The notes below the pieces were generated by a model. The model was not told where the DNA came from, ran no database searches, and saw nothing but the letters and a program-made list of their open reading frames with translations. Below are positions 1 to 7,536 of a stretch of DNA of 23,311 nucleotides, piece by piece (positions within the stretch are counted from its first letter, which is position 1; each line of letters opens with the position of its first letter). The position numbers were made by a program, and so were the translations under genes. The stretch is from Stramenopiles sp. TOSAG23-2 (taxonomy: Eukaryota > Sar), in contig LT649490.1 of the NCBI GenBank assembly GCA_900128395.1, positions 1 to 23,311 of the forward strand, written 5' to 3'.

Positions 1-462
1 CATTTCATTTATAATTTCCTCAACTTTATCGAAATCATCATTCTTTCCGTACAGATTAATAAGTGTGCTGTATGTAATAACATTAGGTTTAATATTATTT
101 GATTTCATTTCATTTAAGTATTGTTCAACTTTATCAAAATAACCATTTTTACCAAAGATACTAATCAGTGTGTTATATATAAAAATATTAGGTTTAATAT
201 TATTTGATTTATCATCAATTTTATCAAAATCGCCATTCTTTCCAAATACAGAAATTAATGTATTGTGTATAACACCATTCGGTTCAATATTATTTAATTT
301 CATTTCATTCAAATACTCCTCAACTTTATCAAGGTCATTTTTCTTTCCGTACGCATTAATAAGTGTGCTGTATGTGATAATATTAAGTTCAATATTATTT
401 AATTTCATTTCATTTAAACATTCATCAACTTTATCAAAATCGCCATTCTTTCCATTTGCAGT
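1..462 (-). pseudogene. PPR repeat segment, leftmost, runs off the window edge
   Basis: Read on the minus strand this is an open frame of about 4.5 P-type pentatricopeptide repeats with the pattern YxTLIxxYGKNGDFDKVxEYLNEMKxNNIxPN. It continues past position 1 with no stop. It has no start of its own: it opens just after an in-frame TAA (463-465) and lies in exactly the same frame and 105-bp register as the PPR units upstream (496-1020 and 1021-2130). One unit is short: DFDKIDD runs straight into KSNNIKP, losing about five residues of helix B. PPR proteins bind organellar RNA one base per repeat. I infer this is the distal part of one large PPR array now separated by stops. It could also be an exon or a readthrough extension. 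Confidence is high for the PPR identity and low for its expression. Confidence 0.7.
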
Positions 463-495
463 TTAATTATATAACATACATATTGGTAGGCCAAG

Positions 496-1020
496 TTATA
501 ATAAACATTTCATTTCATTTACGAATTCATCAACTTTATCTAGGCCACCATTCTTTCCACACGCATCAATTAAAGTGTTGTATGTACGAAGAGTCGGCTC
601 AACATTATTTGATTTCATTTCTTTATAATATTTTTCAACTTTATTGAACTTCTTCCTCTTCACACATGCGTTAATAAGCATGTTATAGTGAAAAACTTTT
701 GGCTTGATATTTTTTAATTTCATTTCCTTGAAACATTTTTCAATTTTTTTCACATTGCCTATCTTTGCGTATGCTTTAATCAACGCACTGTATGTACTTT
801 TATTTGGTTTAATATTATTTGATAACATTTCATCTATGTATTTCTTAACTGTCTGTATGTCACCATTCTTTCCGTAGAAACTAATCAGTGTGGTATATGT
901 AACAACATCAGGTTTAATATTATTTGATTTCATTTCATTTATGTATTCATTAACTTTATCGTAGTCACCATTTTTACCATAGATACTAATCAGTGTGTTA
1001 TATATAAAAATATTTCCAAA
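496..1020 (-). pseudogene. PPR repeat segment between two in-frame TAA codons
   Basis: Five 35-residue P-type PPR units in the minus frame (VTYTTLISFYGKNGD, STYSALIKAYAKIGN, FHYNMLINACVKRKK and RTYNTLIDACGKNGG are helix A regions). The frame opens directly after the TAA at 1021-1023 and ends at a TAA at 496-498 after EMKCLL. It has no targeting sequence and its first Met is inside a repeat, so it does not look like an independent gene. The two bounding stops are exactly 525 bp (5 x 105) apart. Both sit in the loop after helix B, in the similar contexts TTTATTATAACTTGG (496) and TTTAGTTTATTATAATTTGG (1021). It is either a decayed extension of the gene upstream or a tandem copy of a C-terminal cassette. 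Confidence 0.65.
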
Positions 1021-2130
1021 TTATAATAAACTAAACATCTCATCGACATATTCATCAACTTTAATGTATTCATCATTCTTAGCACATGCATTAATAAGTA
1101 TACTATACATTGAATTGCTAGGTTTAATATACTTTATTTTCATTTCCTTAAAAACATTTTCAATTCCGTTTAAATCGCACTTTTTACCATACATATACAT
1201 ATTAATTAGTATATGGTATGTATAAAAGTCCGGCTCAATGCCATTCAATTTCATTTCGTTCATATATTCATCAACTTTATCGAAATCACCATTCTTTTGA
1301 TGAATATTGATTAGTGTGCTGTAAAAATTAGCACGAAGTTCAATATTATTTGATCTCATTTCATTGATATACTCATCAACTTTATCGAACTCACCATTCT
1401 TTCCATATAGATTAATAAGTGTATTGTACATAACACCATTCGGTTCAATATTATTTGATTTCATTTCGTTGAAAACTGCTTCAACTTTATTGAAATCGCC
1501 ATGCTTTCCGTACAGATTAATAAGTGTGCTGTATGTAATAACATCAGGTTTAATATTATTTGATTTCATTTCATTTAAGTATTGTTCAACTTTAGCAAAA
1601 TTACCATTCTTTCCATACATATTAATCAGTATGTTATATGTAAAAATATCAGGTTCAATGTTATTAAGTTTCATTTCATTAAAATATAGTTCAGCATCAG
1701 CTATTCTATTCATGCTACTACAACGTTGTAGGAGAATCTTATATGTTATAAGAGATATAGGAACTCCATTTTTTTTCATATCTTCAAAAGCTACTGTAAA
1801 GTCCTTGTATTTTTTTATGCGTCTAAGTTCCTTATCCTCTTTTGATACCACATGTTCTTTATCTGTTACAGTATTTGATGAACCAAAAAAATCAAATACA
1901 GCACCAGCTTTTTCAGAAAATGTAGTAGAGTATAATCGTTTACTATCATGCATTTCATCAACACCAAGTTTATTACTCCCCACCGTAAATAAAAATGGTA
2001 TTTTGTTATCATAGCGGTGGTTATTAAAGCACTGTTTTTGCATTTGATGCATACGATATTCACCTCGAACAATCCTTTTTATTTGCATCCCACCACGTCG
2101 TGGCATCATTTTCATTGCAATCCTCATCAT
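1021..2130 (-). CDS. P-type pentatricopeptide repeat protein, probably mitochondrial (PPR-A)
   Basis: A 369-residue protein. I take the start at the MMRIAM methionine (2130) rather than the upstream in-frame ATG at 2229. The second PPR gene in this window begins with nearly the same peptide (MMRIAMKMMPR), and the extra upstream residues merely translate a CA microsatellite. The N-terminus is rich in Met, Arg and Lys without acidic residues, which fits a mitochondrial presequence. A linker with RLYSTTFSEK follows, then KDFTVAFEDMKKNG, then about seven PPR units of 35 residues with the core NEMKSNNIKPD. One late unit carries two extra residues (MYMYGKK). Residues 5 and 35, which set base choice in the PPR code, read N/D, S/N, N/R and S/D in units 2 to 5. 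The family role is sequence-specific organellar RNA binding. It ends at TAA after EMFSLL, and more in-register repeats follow that stop. Confidence 0.85.
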   Translation of the reverse strand: MMRIAMKMMPRRGGMQIKRIVRGEYRMHQMQKQCFNNHRYDNKIPFLFTVGSNKLGVDEMHDSKRLYSTTFSEKAGAVFDFFGSSNTVTDKEHVVSKEDKELRRIKKYKDFTVAFEDMKKNGVPISLITYKILLQRCSSMNRIADAELYFNEMKLNNIEPDIFTYNILINMYGKNGNFAKVEQYLNEMKSNNIKPDVITYSTLINLYGKHGDFNKVEAVFNEMKSNNIEPNGVMYNTLINLYGKNGEFDKVDEYINEMRSNNIELRANFYSTLINIHQKNGDFDKVDEYMNEMKLNGIEPDFYTYHILINMYMYGKKCDLNGIENVFKEMKIKYIKPSNSMYSILINACAKNDEYIKVDEYVDEMFSLL

Positions 2131-2394
2131 ATTTACTTCTTTCCTTTCTATTGTACCAACCAATGTATAAAACGGACCAAAGACGCGCTCCAACAACACA
2201 CACACACACAACACACACCTTTCATACATAATTTTTCTATATTACATAATTTTTCCACGTGAAAATCGAAGTAATGTTTGAAAAGAAGAGCAGCTGGCAA
2301 GTACCAACGAACAGTACTATTTACCTGTTGTTGGTTAGCATTGACATAGCATTAAAATCACAAATTTCAGAGTTTCATAAGTGGTTGAACCGTT
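2131..2394. other. 5' flank of PPR-A with CA microsatellite
   Basis: No gene is visible. A CA run at 2197-2219 lies just upstream of the chosen PPR-A start and is probably 5' UTR. An upstream in-frame ATG at 2229 would add 33 residues, partly encoded by this microsatellite, and I regard it as unlikely to be used. Confidence 0.5.
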
Positions 2395-2940
2395 TTAAGT
2401 TACCAAACTGACTATTTAGAGTGAATAGTAACAATAATATCCGATAATCAGTAATTATTGACTATATCCAGGATATTATTCAATGATTATTTTTAGATGA
2501 TTAAAATTCCTGAAATGTTATTGATTTTTTTAAGGCAAAATCCATCGCCATCACCTCATGACAAAAGCAGCATCAATATTATTGGATGTGAACACACACA
2601 TTTGTATCTAAAAAATAATACATATCTCCTAATGGTGCGAAATGAGCAATCATCTGGCAATAACATATCAATTTATCTTAGGCCGAACAAACAAGATATA
2701 ATTAAGTTACCAAACTGACTATTTAGAGTGAATAGTAACAATAATATCCGATAATAAATAATTATTGACTATATCTAGGAGATTATTCAATGATTATTTT
2801 TAGATGAAAAATTCCTGAAATGTTATTGATTTAAGGCAAATTTGTATCTAAAAAATAATACATATCTCCTAATGGTGCGAAATGAGCAATCATCTGGCAA
2901 TAACATATCAATTTATCTTAGGCCGAACAAACAAGATATA
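2395..2940. repeat. Diverged two-copy tandem duplication, period about 307 bp
   Basis: The block beginning TTAAGTTACCAAACTGACT at 2395 recurs at 2702. The second copy carries several substitutions and lacks about 65-70 bp around GGCAAA, so it ends at 2940. The last ~90 bp (TTTGTATCTAAAAAATAATA onward) are identical. A 73-codon open frame at 2497-2718 crosses the first copy but is not preserved in the second, so I do not call a gene. The rest of the stretch shows nothing else. Confidence 0.85.
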
Positions 2941-2981
2941 AGACGATTGAAATATATAAAATATCAACAACAAAAATATAT

Positions 2982-3623
2982 ATAAGTGTTTTGTAGATCG
3001 TACCTTTATACAATTTGAAACAAAAACCCACTTGAATTGGAAGAAAAAAGATATATAAATATACTTTTGGAAGATACGTATTAATAACAAATAAGCAACA
3101 AAACAATTTGGGAAAATAATAACAAATAATAATAACAAAATAATATCATGAAATCTGATCGGGCCAGTAACCTCCTTCCTTTAGTATTGCTCCTTGCAAT
3201 TATAACAACAACTGTAGTAGTTGAAAATGTATACGCACAATCAGATAAAAAACAAACTGCACCATCCGAACGTGTAATGATAAATAATGAATTGGAACAA
3301 ATAAGTGTTTTGTAGATCGTACCTTTATACAATTTGAAACAAAAACCCACTTGAATTGTAAGAAAAAAGATATATTAAATATACTTTTGGAAGAGACGTA
3401 TTAATAACAAATAAGCACAAAAACATTTTTTTGGGAAAATAATAACAAATAATAATAACAAAATAATACCATGAAATCTGATCGAACCATTAACATCCTC
3501 CCTTTAGTATTGCTCCTTGCAATTATAACAACAACTGTAGTAGTTGAAAATATATATGCACAATCAGATGAAAAACAAACTGCACCATCCGAACGTGTAA
3601 TGATAAATAATGAATTGGAACAA
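2982..3623 (+). repeat. Two-copy duplication of 5' UTR and signal peptide, period 319-323 bp
   Basis: The sequence beginning ATAAGTGTTTTGTAGATCG at 2982 restarts at 3301. Each copy includes about 165 bp of AT-rich leader and a start codon (3148 and 3471) followed by the same signal peptide. The copies differ by several substitutions and small indels (for example MKSDRASNLL against MKSDRTINIL), so this is not a verbatim assembly copy. The second copy leads into the rest of the gene; the first runs into the leader of the second and stops. Confidence 0.9.
3148..3315 (+). CDS. Short signal-peptide ORF, truncated duplicate of the downstream secreted protein
   Basis: A 55-codon frame with a typical N-terminal signal sequence: basic MKSDR, then a hydrophobic LLPLVLLLAIITTTVVV stretch, then a likely cleavage region around VYAQ. 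After the shared TAPSERVMINNELEQ it reaches the duplication junction, reads SVL and stops at TAG. It has the same leader as the intact-looking copy at 3471, so it may be transcribed. The product would be little more than a signal peptide with a short tail. It is best viewed as a by-product of the tandem duplication. Alternatively its 5' UTR could act as an alternative promoter, or its first exon could be spliced into the following copy. Confidence 0.5.
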   Translation: MKSDRASNLLPLVLLLAIITTTVVVENVYAQSDKKQTAPSERVMINNELEQISVL

Positions 3624-3788
3624 ATACCTGAATTATTTACATATACAAAATGGGAAGATAATAAAAGGAAAGGAAACCGAGGGGAAATAAATTTGAAAAA
3701 CAAACTGCACCATCCGAACGTGTAATGATAAATAATGAATTGGAACAAATACCTGAATTATTTACATATACAAAATGGGAAGATAATA
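3569..3788 (+). repeat. 125-bp-period duplication containing a copy of the gene's 3' UTR
   Basis: TGAAAAACAAACTGCACC through GGGAAGATAATA occurs at 3569-3662 and again from 3694. The spacer between the copies (about 3662-3695, AAAAGGAAAGGAAACCGAGG...) is the same sequence that follows the stop codon at about 4416-4449. A piece of the 3' UTR has therefore been inserted between two copies of an internal coding segment. The period is not a multiple of three. Confidence 0.85.
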
Positions 3789-4117
3789 GCCCAACTGTTT
3801 TAATTGCAGCAGCTAATGCACTTGCTGATTACCATGCCCTCGCTGTGCCACATTTAGCAGATGATAAAGATTATACCTCACAAAGTAAATATTTGACTGA
3901 TGCCATGAATACTATTATTGGACAAATGGATAAATTCAATCTAAAACGAGATAAAAAGTCGGTGCAAATCATTGTAGATTTTAAAGATATTATCAGTAAA
4001 TTATATTCAAAATTAAATGAATGGCCAACAACTATGGTATGGAGCTCTGCTGAAAGGGTAAAGGAAGACGGACCAGCAAGAATTCCGGAGGATAAGCTTT
4101 TAGTACATCGAGGATTT

Positions 4118-4347
4118 GACATTGCAAACTTCTTTTTAAGTGAAGTTATAGGTGATAGTTTAAACTTTGAAGTACAACAAGCAGTTAAATTGATGAAACG
4201 AACGAAGGAAAAACAGGAAAGTACTTTATTATGACATTGCAAACTTCTTTTTAAGTGAAGTTATAGGTGATAGTTTAAACTTTGAAGTACAACAAGCAGT
4301 TAAATTGATGAAACGAACGAAGGAAAAACAGGAAAGTACTTTATTAA
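4118..4347 (+). repeat. Identical 115-bp tandem duplication inside coding sequence
   Basis: GACATTGCAAACTTCTTTTT... at 4118 restarts at 4233 and the copies look identical up to CTTTATTA. 115 is not divisible by three, so the junction produces a TGA stop. The unit contains ATAGGTGATAG, so each copy carries AG|GT at the same place (4150-4153 and 4265-4268). Confidence 0.9.
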
Positions 4348-4507
4348 ATTTAGCACATAAACAAAGAGCAGTGGAGCTATTTGCTTCGGAATCAGAACCA
4401 AAATCGGAGTTGTAATAAAAGGAAAGGAAACCGAGGGGAAATAAATTTGACCTGAACCTTTGTAATTAATGCTGTGTCACTAAATACAAATTTGTTGTGC
4501 AGTGTTG

Positions 4508-4532
4508 GTGTGTGTGTGTGTGTGTGTGTGTG
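4508..4532. repeat. TG dinucleotide microsatellite
   Basis: About 12 uninterrupted TG units in the spacer between the secreted-protein gene and the small SH3/KOW-like frame. No other feature is visible between 4450 and 4598. Confidence 0.9.
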
Positions 4533-4598
4533 CACGTTTTTTAAAAAAATTAATATCATATATAAATTATATATATTCTGAGTTTTAAAGAGACTCAG

Positions 4599-4856
4599 GA
4601 TGTTGTGAGCTTTGTTGGGCGCGAAATACAACTAACGAAGGACTATACAACAGGTAATGCAACATTTAAACAAGGAAGTAGAGGGACAGTTATTGAGGTG
4701 CCCTCCCGTAAGGATGGAAAATTGAAAGTTAAATTGGATAACGACAATGAGAAAACATTTAGATTGATTAAAGAATGTGATTTACAACTTTATGAAGGAG
4801 GACCTCTTTCATCTAGCTCTGAATCACAGACAGCGGAAACATCTTTTGAATACTAA
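4599..4856 (+). CDS. Small SH3-barrel/KOW-like protein, probably a 3' exon without its start
   Basis: The frame reads DVVSFVGREIQLTKDY..., then FKQGSRGTVIEV, then KLKVKLDNDNEKTFRLIKECDLQLYEGG, and ends in a Ser-rich tail (SSSSESQ) at TAA. The spacing G(S/T)xGTVxEV - KxKVxxD - FxLIxxxDL is typical of small SH3-like/KOW beta-barrels, which bind RNA or proteins. That is a fold-level guess, not a family assignment. There is no in-frame ATG: the frame stays open back to about 4566, and the ATG at 4600 is out of frame and stops at once. GAGACTCAG just before GATGTTGTG is a plausible splice acceptor, so the start codon may lie in an upstream exon I could not identify. A GTG start at 4605 is unlikely in a eukaryote. 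Confidence 0.45.
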   Translation, partial: DVVSFVGREIQLTKDYTTGNATFKQGSRGTVIEVPSRKDGKLKVKLDNDNEKTFRLIKECDLQLYEGGPLSSSSESQTAETSFEY

Positions 4857-5283
4857 ATAATTTTTACCAAAATTTATAAATCATTTTCGATTTGAGATGT
4901 TAATAAACGGGAGTAAAAGAATTTTATATAACATATGAGTAAGAGAAAAACACATATATATAATATGATAATATCCTTTTTTACCTCATCGGTAATTTTC
5001 TGTTACAGGAAATTACTAGGTATTGACACATTTTTATGAGATTAGACTATCATATTAATAATTTAATAATTTGGGCCCAAGTCACTGTATTTCTTTTGAG
5101 AGTAGGAATTGTCATGAGTAGGGAAAATTAAAAAATTAAAATTTACGTGTGTGTTAAATACATTTTACGAAGTAATTATTAAAAAATCCTTTATCTCTCT
5201 GATTTTTACGAGTAATTTACGCGCGTGTAAAAACACTTATTTTTATATTTTTCGTAATATTTCATATTTTTTCTCTCTCGCGC
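4857..5283. other. Spacer between SH3/KOW-like gene and PPR-B
   Basis: AT-rich, no credible coding frame. It holds the 3' flanks of two convergent genes (the plus-strand exon ending at 4856 and PPR-B ending at 5284). No RNA gene, terminator-like structure or repeat stands out. Confidence 0.5.
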
Positions 5284-7012
5284 TCAAAAAATATCCTTTA
5301 TCAATGATATGAATGATGATCGCTTATCAACTTTTCTATCTTTTGGTTTTTTTTTTTTCAATTCTTTTTTTTCTCTTTGTGTTGGTGTTTTGACTTCTTC
5401 CAAATTAGTGATGTATTGTCGATGTTTTTTATGGATTGTTTCTAATTTAGAAATATCTGAATCTTTTGCTTCGATTTGTTTTTCTAATGACTTAATATAT
5501 TCATTTTTATGGTTATAATTTTCTTTATAACCGATATAGTTTAATGTGTTCTTGATAAACTGGTCCTGTTCGACGCCGTTCTTCTTCATCTCTTTTAAGT
5601 AGTTTTTTACCTTTTTGAAACTCTTGTTCTTACCGTAGGAAACAAGTAATGTATTGTATATATGCGAATTTAGACTTATGCCATTCTTCTTCATCTCAGA
5701 AACATACATCTCCACCTCTTCGAATTGTTTTTTTTTTCCAAGTACATAAAGTAATGAATTGTAATGATACACGTCTGGTTCAAGATTCTTTGCTTCCTTC
5801 ATTTCATTGAAATACTTTTTCGTGTCTTCCAAATTTCCACTTTTAGCACAACGGTTAAGGACAATACCGTATGTTTTGGTGGTAATGGAAATGTCTCTCT
5901 TTTTCATGTCTTCAAAAGCTAATATAATATTCTTATATCTTCTTATCTTCCTTAGTATCATATCGTTATCTGATGACGTAACTTCTGTGCAAGTCTGGAA
6001 ATTAAAATTTCCACCCATTTTATTTCCCTTGCGCAATTTATCTCGCGTTAATGTATTATATGTAACATGATTTGGTTTAATACCATTTAATTTCATTTCC
6101 TGTAAACATTCATCAACTTTAGCAAAATCGCCATGCTTTCCATACAGATTAACTAGTGTGTTGTGTGTGACAATATTCTGTTTCACATTATTTGATTTCA
6201 TTTCACTTAAATATTCATCAATTTTAGCAAAATTACCATTCTTTCCATATGCAGAAATTAATATATTGTATGTATAACAATCCGGTTCAATATTATTTGA
6301 TTTCATTTCATTCAAATACTTCTCAACTTTATTGATTTCATTACTCCTTGAAAATCTATTAATTAATATATTATATGTAATAACATTAGGTTTAATTTTC
6401 TTAAGTTTCATTTCATTAAAATATAGGTCTACTTTTATTGATTTCATTACTCCTTGAAAATCTATTAATTAATATATTATATGTAATAACATTAGGTTTA
6501 ATTTTCTTAAGTTTCATTTCATTAAAATATAGGTCTACTTCGTCTACTTTACTCATTCTACCGCAACGGTGAAGGAGAATATTGTATGTTACGACAGTAA
6601 GAGGTATTCCATTTTTTTTCATATCTTCAAATGCTAATTTAAATTTGTTGTAATTATTTATCGCCATGAGTTTTTTATCTTCCTCTGATGCACCAGTAAG
6701 TAGTCCTATATTCTTATCACTTGGGCTATTTAAATTATTTTTATTGTTTAAATCATTTGATATACCAAAAACATCAAGCACAGTACCAATTTTTTCAGAA
6801 AATGTAGAGTACAATCGTTTACTATTATATTGTTCATTTACATCACTTCCCAGTATCAATAATTCTTGTTGTTTTCTACCTAGCCCAGCATGATGGTTGT
6901 ATAAAAATTGTTTTTGTATTTGACTTATATGATTATATCGGGGCATCTGTTTCATTTGCCTTCCACCATGTCGTGGCATCATTTTCATCGCTATCCTCAT
7001 CATCTTGTCCAC
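5284..7012 (-). pseudogene. Chimeric PPR protein split by a 106-bp duplication (PPR-B)
   Basis: The minus-strand start at 7012 gives MDKMMRIAMKMMPRHGG, nearly the same Met/Arg/Lys-rich presumed mitochondrial presequence as PPR-A. RLYSTFSEK and KLAFEDMKKNG follow, then PPR units. The first frame ends after NEINKSRPIF (6416) because of a 106-bp duplication. The second frame (to 5284) resumes the same units. Counting the duplicated segment once gives a continuous protein of roughly 545 residues. After three or four units, YNTL is interrupted by TRDKLRKGNK and a linker leading to IILAFEDMKKRD, which resembles the N-proximal region of a PPR protein, followed by a second, more diverged set of units. 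The C-terminus is a coiled coil (KSLEKQIEAKDSDISKLE) with a lysine-rich tail. This looks like two PPR paralogues fused in frame. Stop is TGA at 5284-5286. Confidence 0.7.
6328..6540 (-). repeat. Identical 106-bp tandem duplication inside PPR-B
   Basis: The unit ATTGATTTCATTACTCCTTG ... AGGTCTACTT occurs at 6328-6433 and 6434-6539 with no visible difference. One PPR motif is 105 bp; this duplication is 105+1 bp, so it adds a repeat but shifts the frame. It spans the end of one motif and the start of the next (LYFNEMKLKKIKPN to RSNEIN). Confidence 0.9.
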
Positions 7013-7536
7013 TCAAGAAGAACAAAAGATCCAAAAAATACGTATAAGATATAACAGGCACACAACGTACATATATTAACATATTTCCTATATTCATTCA
7101 TTCTCGTTCTTATTTATTGTTTTACTTTTGTATTTAATACGTGCAATACCGTATACAGTAGCTCTATCACATAATAACCATTTATTATTATTATTTTTTC
7201 AATTATAAAAAAAAAAAAAAAAAAGTTCGCATTTTTTTATTTTTGTTCGCCTGCTAAGGCCTGCTGTGTAGTGTTATTTTTTTCTTCCATAAAAAAATCG
7301 TCCAACACCACCACCAACATAATAAATACATATATCTCTCCAGCTCTCTCCCTTTTGTGGTAAACATGTAAAAATGGAGATAGAGAGATAGATATTGTAT
7401 ATTTTACTTGAAAGATAATAGTATTCCTGACAATATACGATCACAAAGTACATAGCAGTAACAATATATAACTCCCGATAATCCCCGACAATAAATCAAT
7501 TTTGCATATATATAAACAAAATAAATTTGGAGAAAC
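7013..7536. promoter_or_regulatory. Divergent intergenic region between PPR-B and a membrane-protein gene
   Basis: This 524-bp spacer separates two divergently transcribed genes and so should contain both promoters. Visible features are an 18-A run (7207-7224), CACCACCACC-like sequence near 7307 and a leader ending in ATAAACAAAATAAATTTGG before the ATG at 7537. I cannot identify a specific promoter element. Confidence 0.4.

Larger units (their letters stand above)
1..1735 (-). repeat. 105-bp tandem repeat array encoding PPR motifs
   Basis: The plus strand shows blocks recurring every 105 bp with cores such as TTTCATTTCATTTA, CAACTTTATC and CCATTCTTTCC. These are the reverse complements of NEMK, DKV and GKNG codons. 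The DNA similarity between units, including silent sites, is high enough to suggest recent expansion by unequal exchange or gene conversion. Register is kept from about 1735 to 1, through the stops at 1021, 496 and 463. Confidence 0.85.
3471..4415 (+). pseudogene. Secreted helical protein of unknown family, frame broken by two tandem duplications
   Basis: The start ATG at 3471 gives a clear signal peptide (MKSDR, hydrophobic core, likely cleavage near IYAQ). A mature, largely helical region follows: INNELEQIPELF, AAANALADYHAL, VDFKDIISKLYSKLNEW, FFLSEVIGDSLNFE, VKLMKRTKEKQE. The frame is lost twice: a 125-bp duplication (3569/3694) ends the first segment at 3725, and a 115-bp duplication (4118/4233) creates a TGA at 4232-4234. 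Taking one copy of each restores a single coherent frame ending at TAA 4413-4415. The C-terminus is PKSEL, similar to KDEL-type ER retrieval signals, so an ER-lumen location is possible. I do not recognise the family. It is either a real pseudogene, a gene whose extra copies are spliced out (see findings), or a mis-assembled intact gene. Confidence 0.6.

Noticed and set aside
463-1023. Genetic code with TAA reassigned, suggested by in-frame TAAs in the PPR array
   Set aside because: TAA ends LSm7, the STPGR protein and the acidic protein at sensible places, and the PPR frame carries non-PPR residues around its TAAs.
1-1735. CRISPR-like array from regularly spaced repeats
   Set aside because: The 105-bp periodicity is coding (35-residue PPR), spacers are not unique, and the context is eukaryotic.
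170-2014. Plus-strand open frames across the PPR arrays (for example 170-466 and 1364-2014)
   Set aside because: They are antisense shadows of the 105-bp PPR repeats; the minus strand gives clear PPR motifs in a constant frame.
2497-2718. 73-codon plus-strand frame as a gene
   Set aside because: Not preserved in the second copy of the same duplication, no domain, and the frame runs through the duplication junction.
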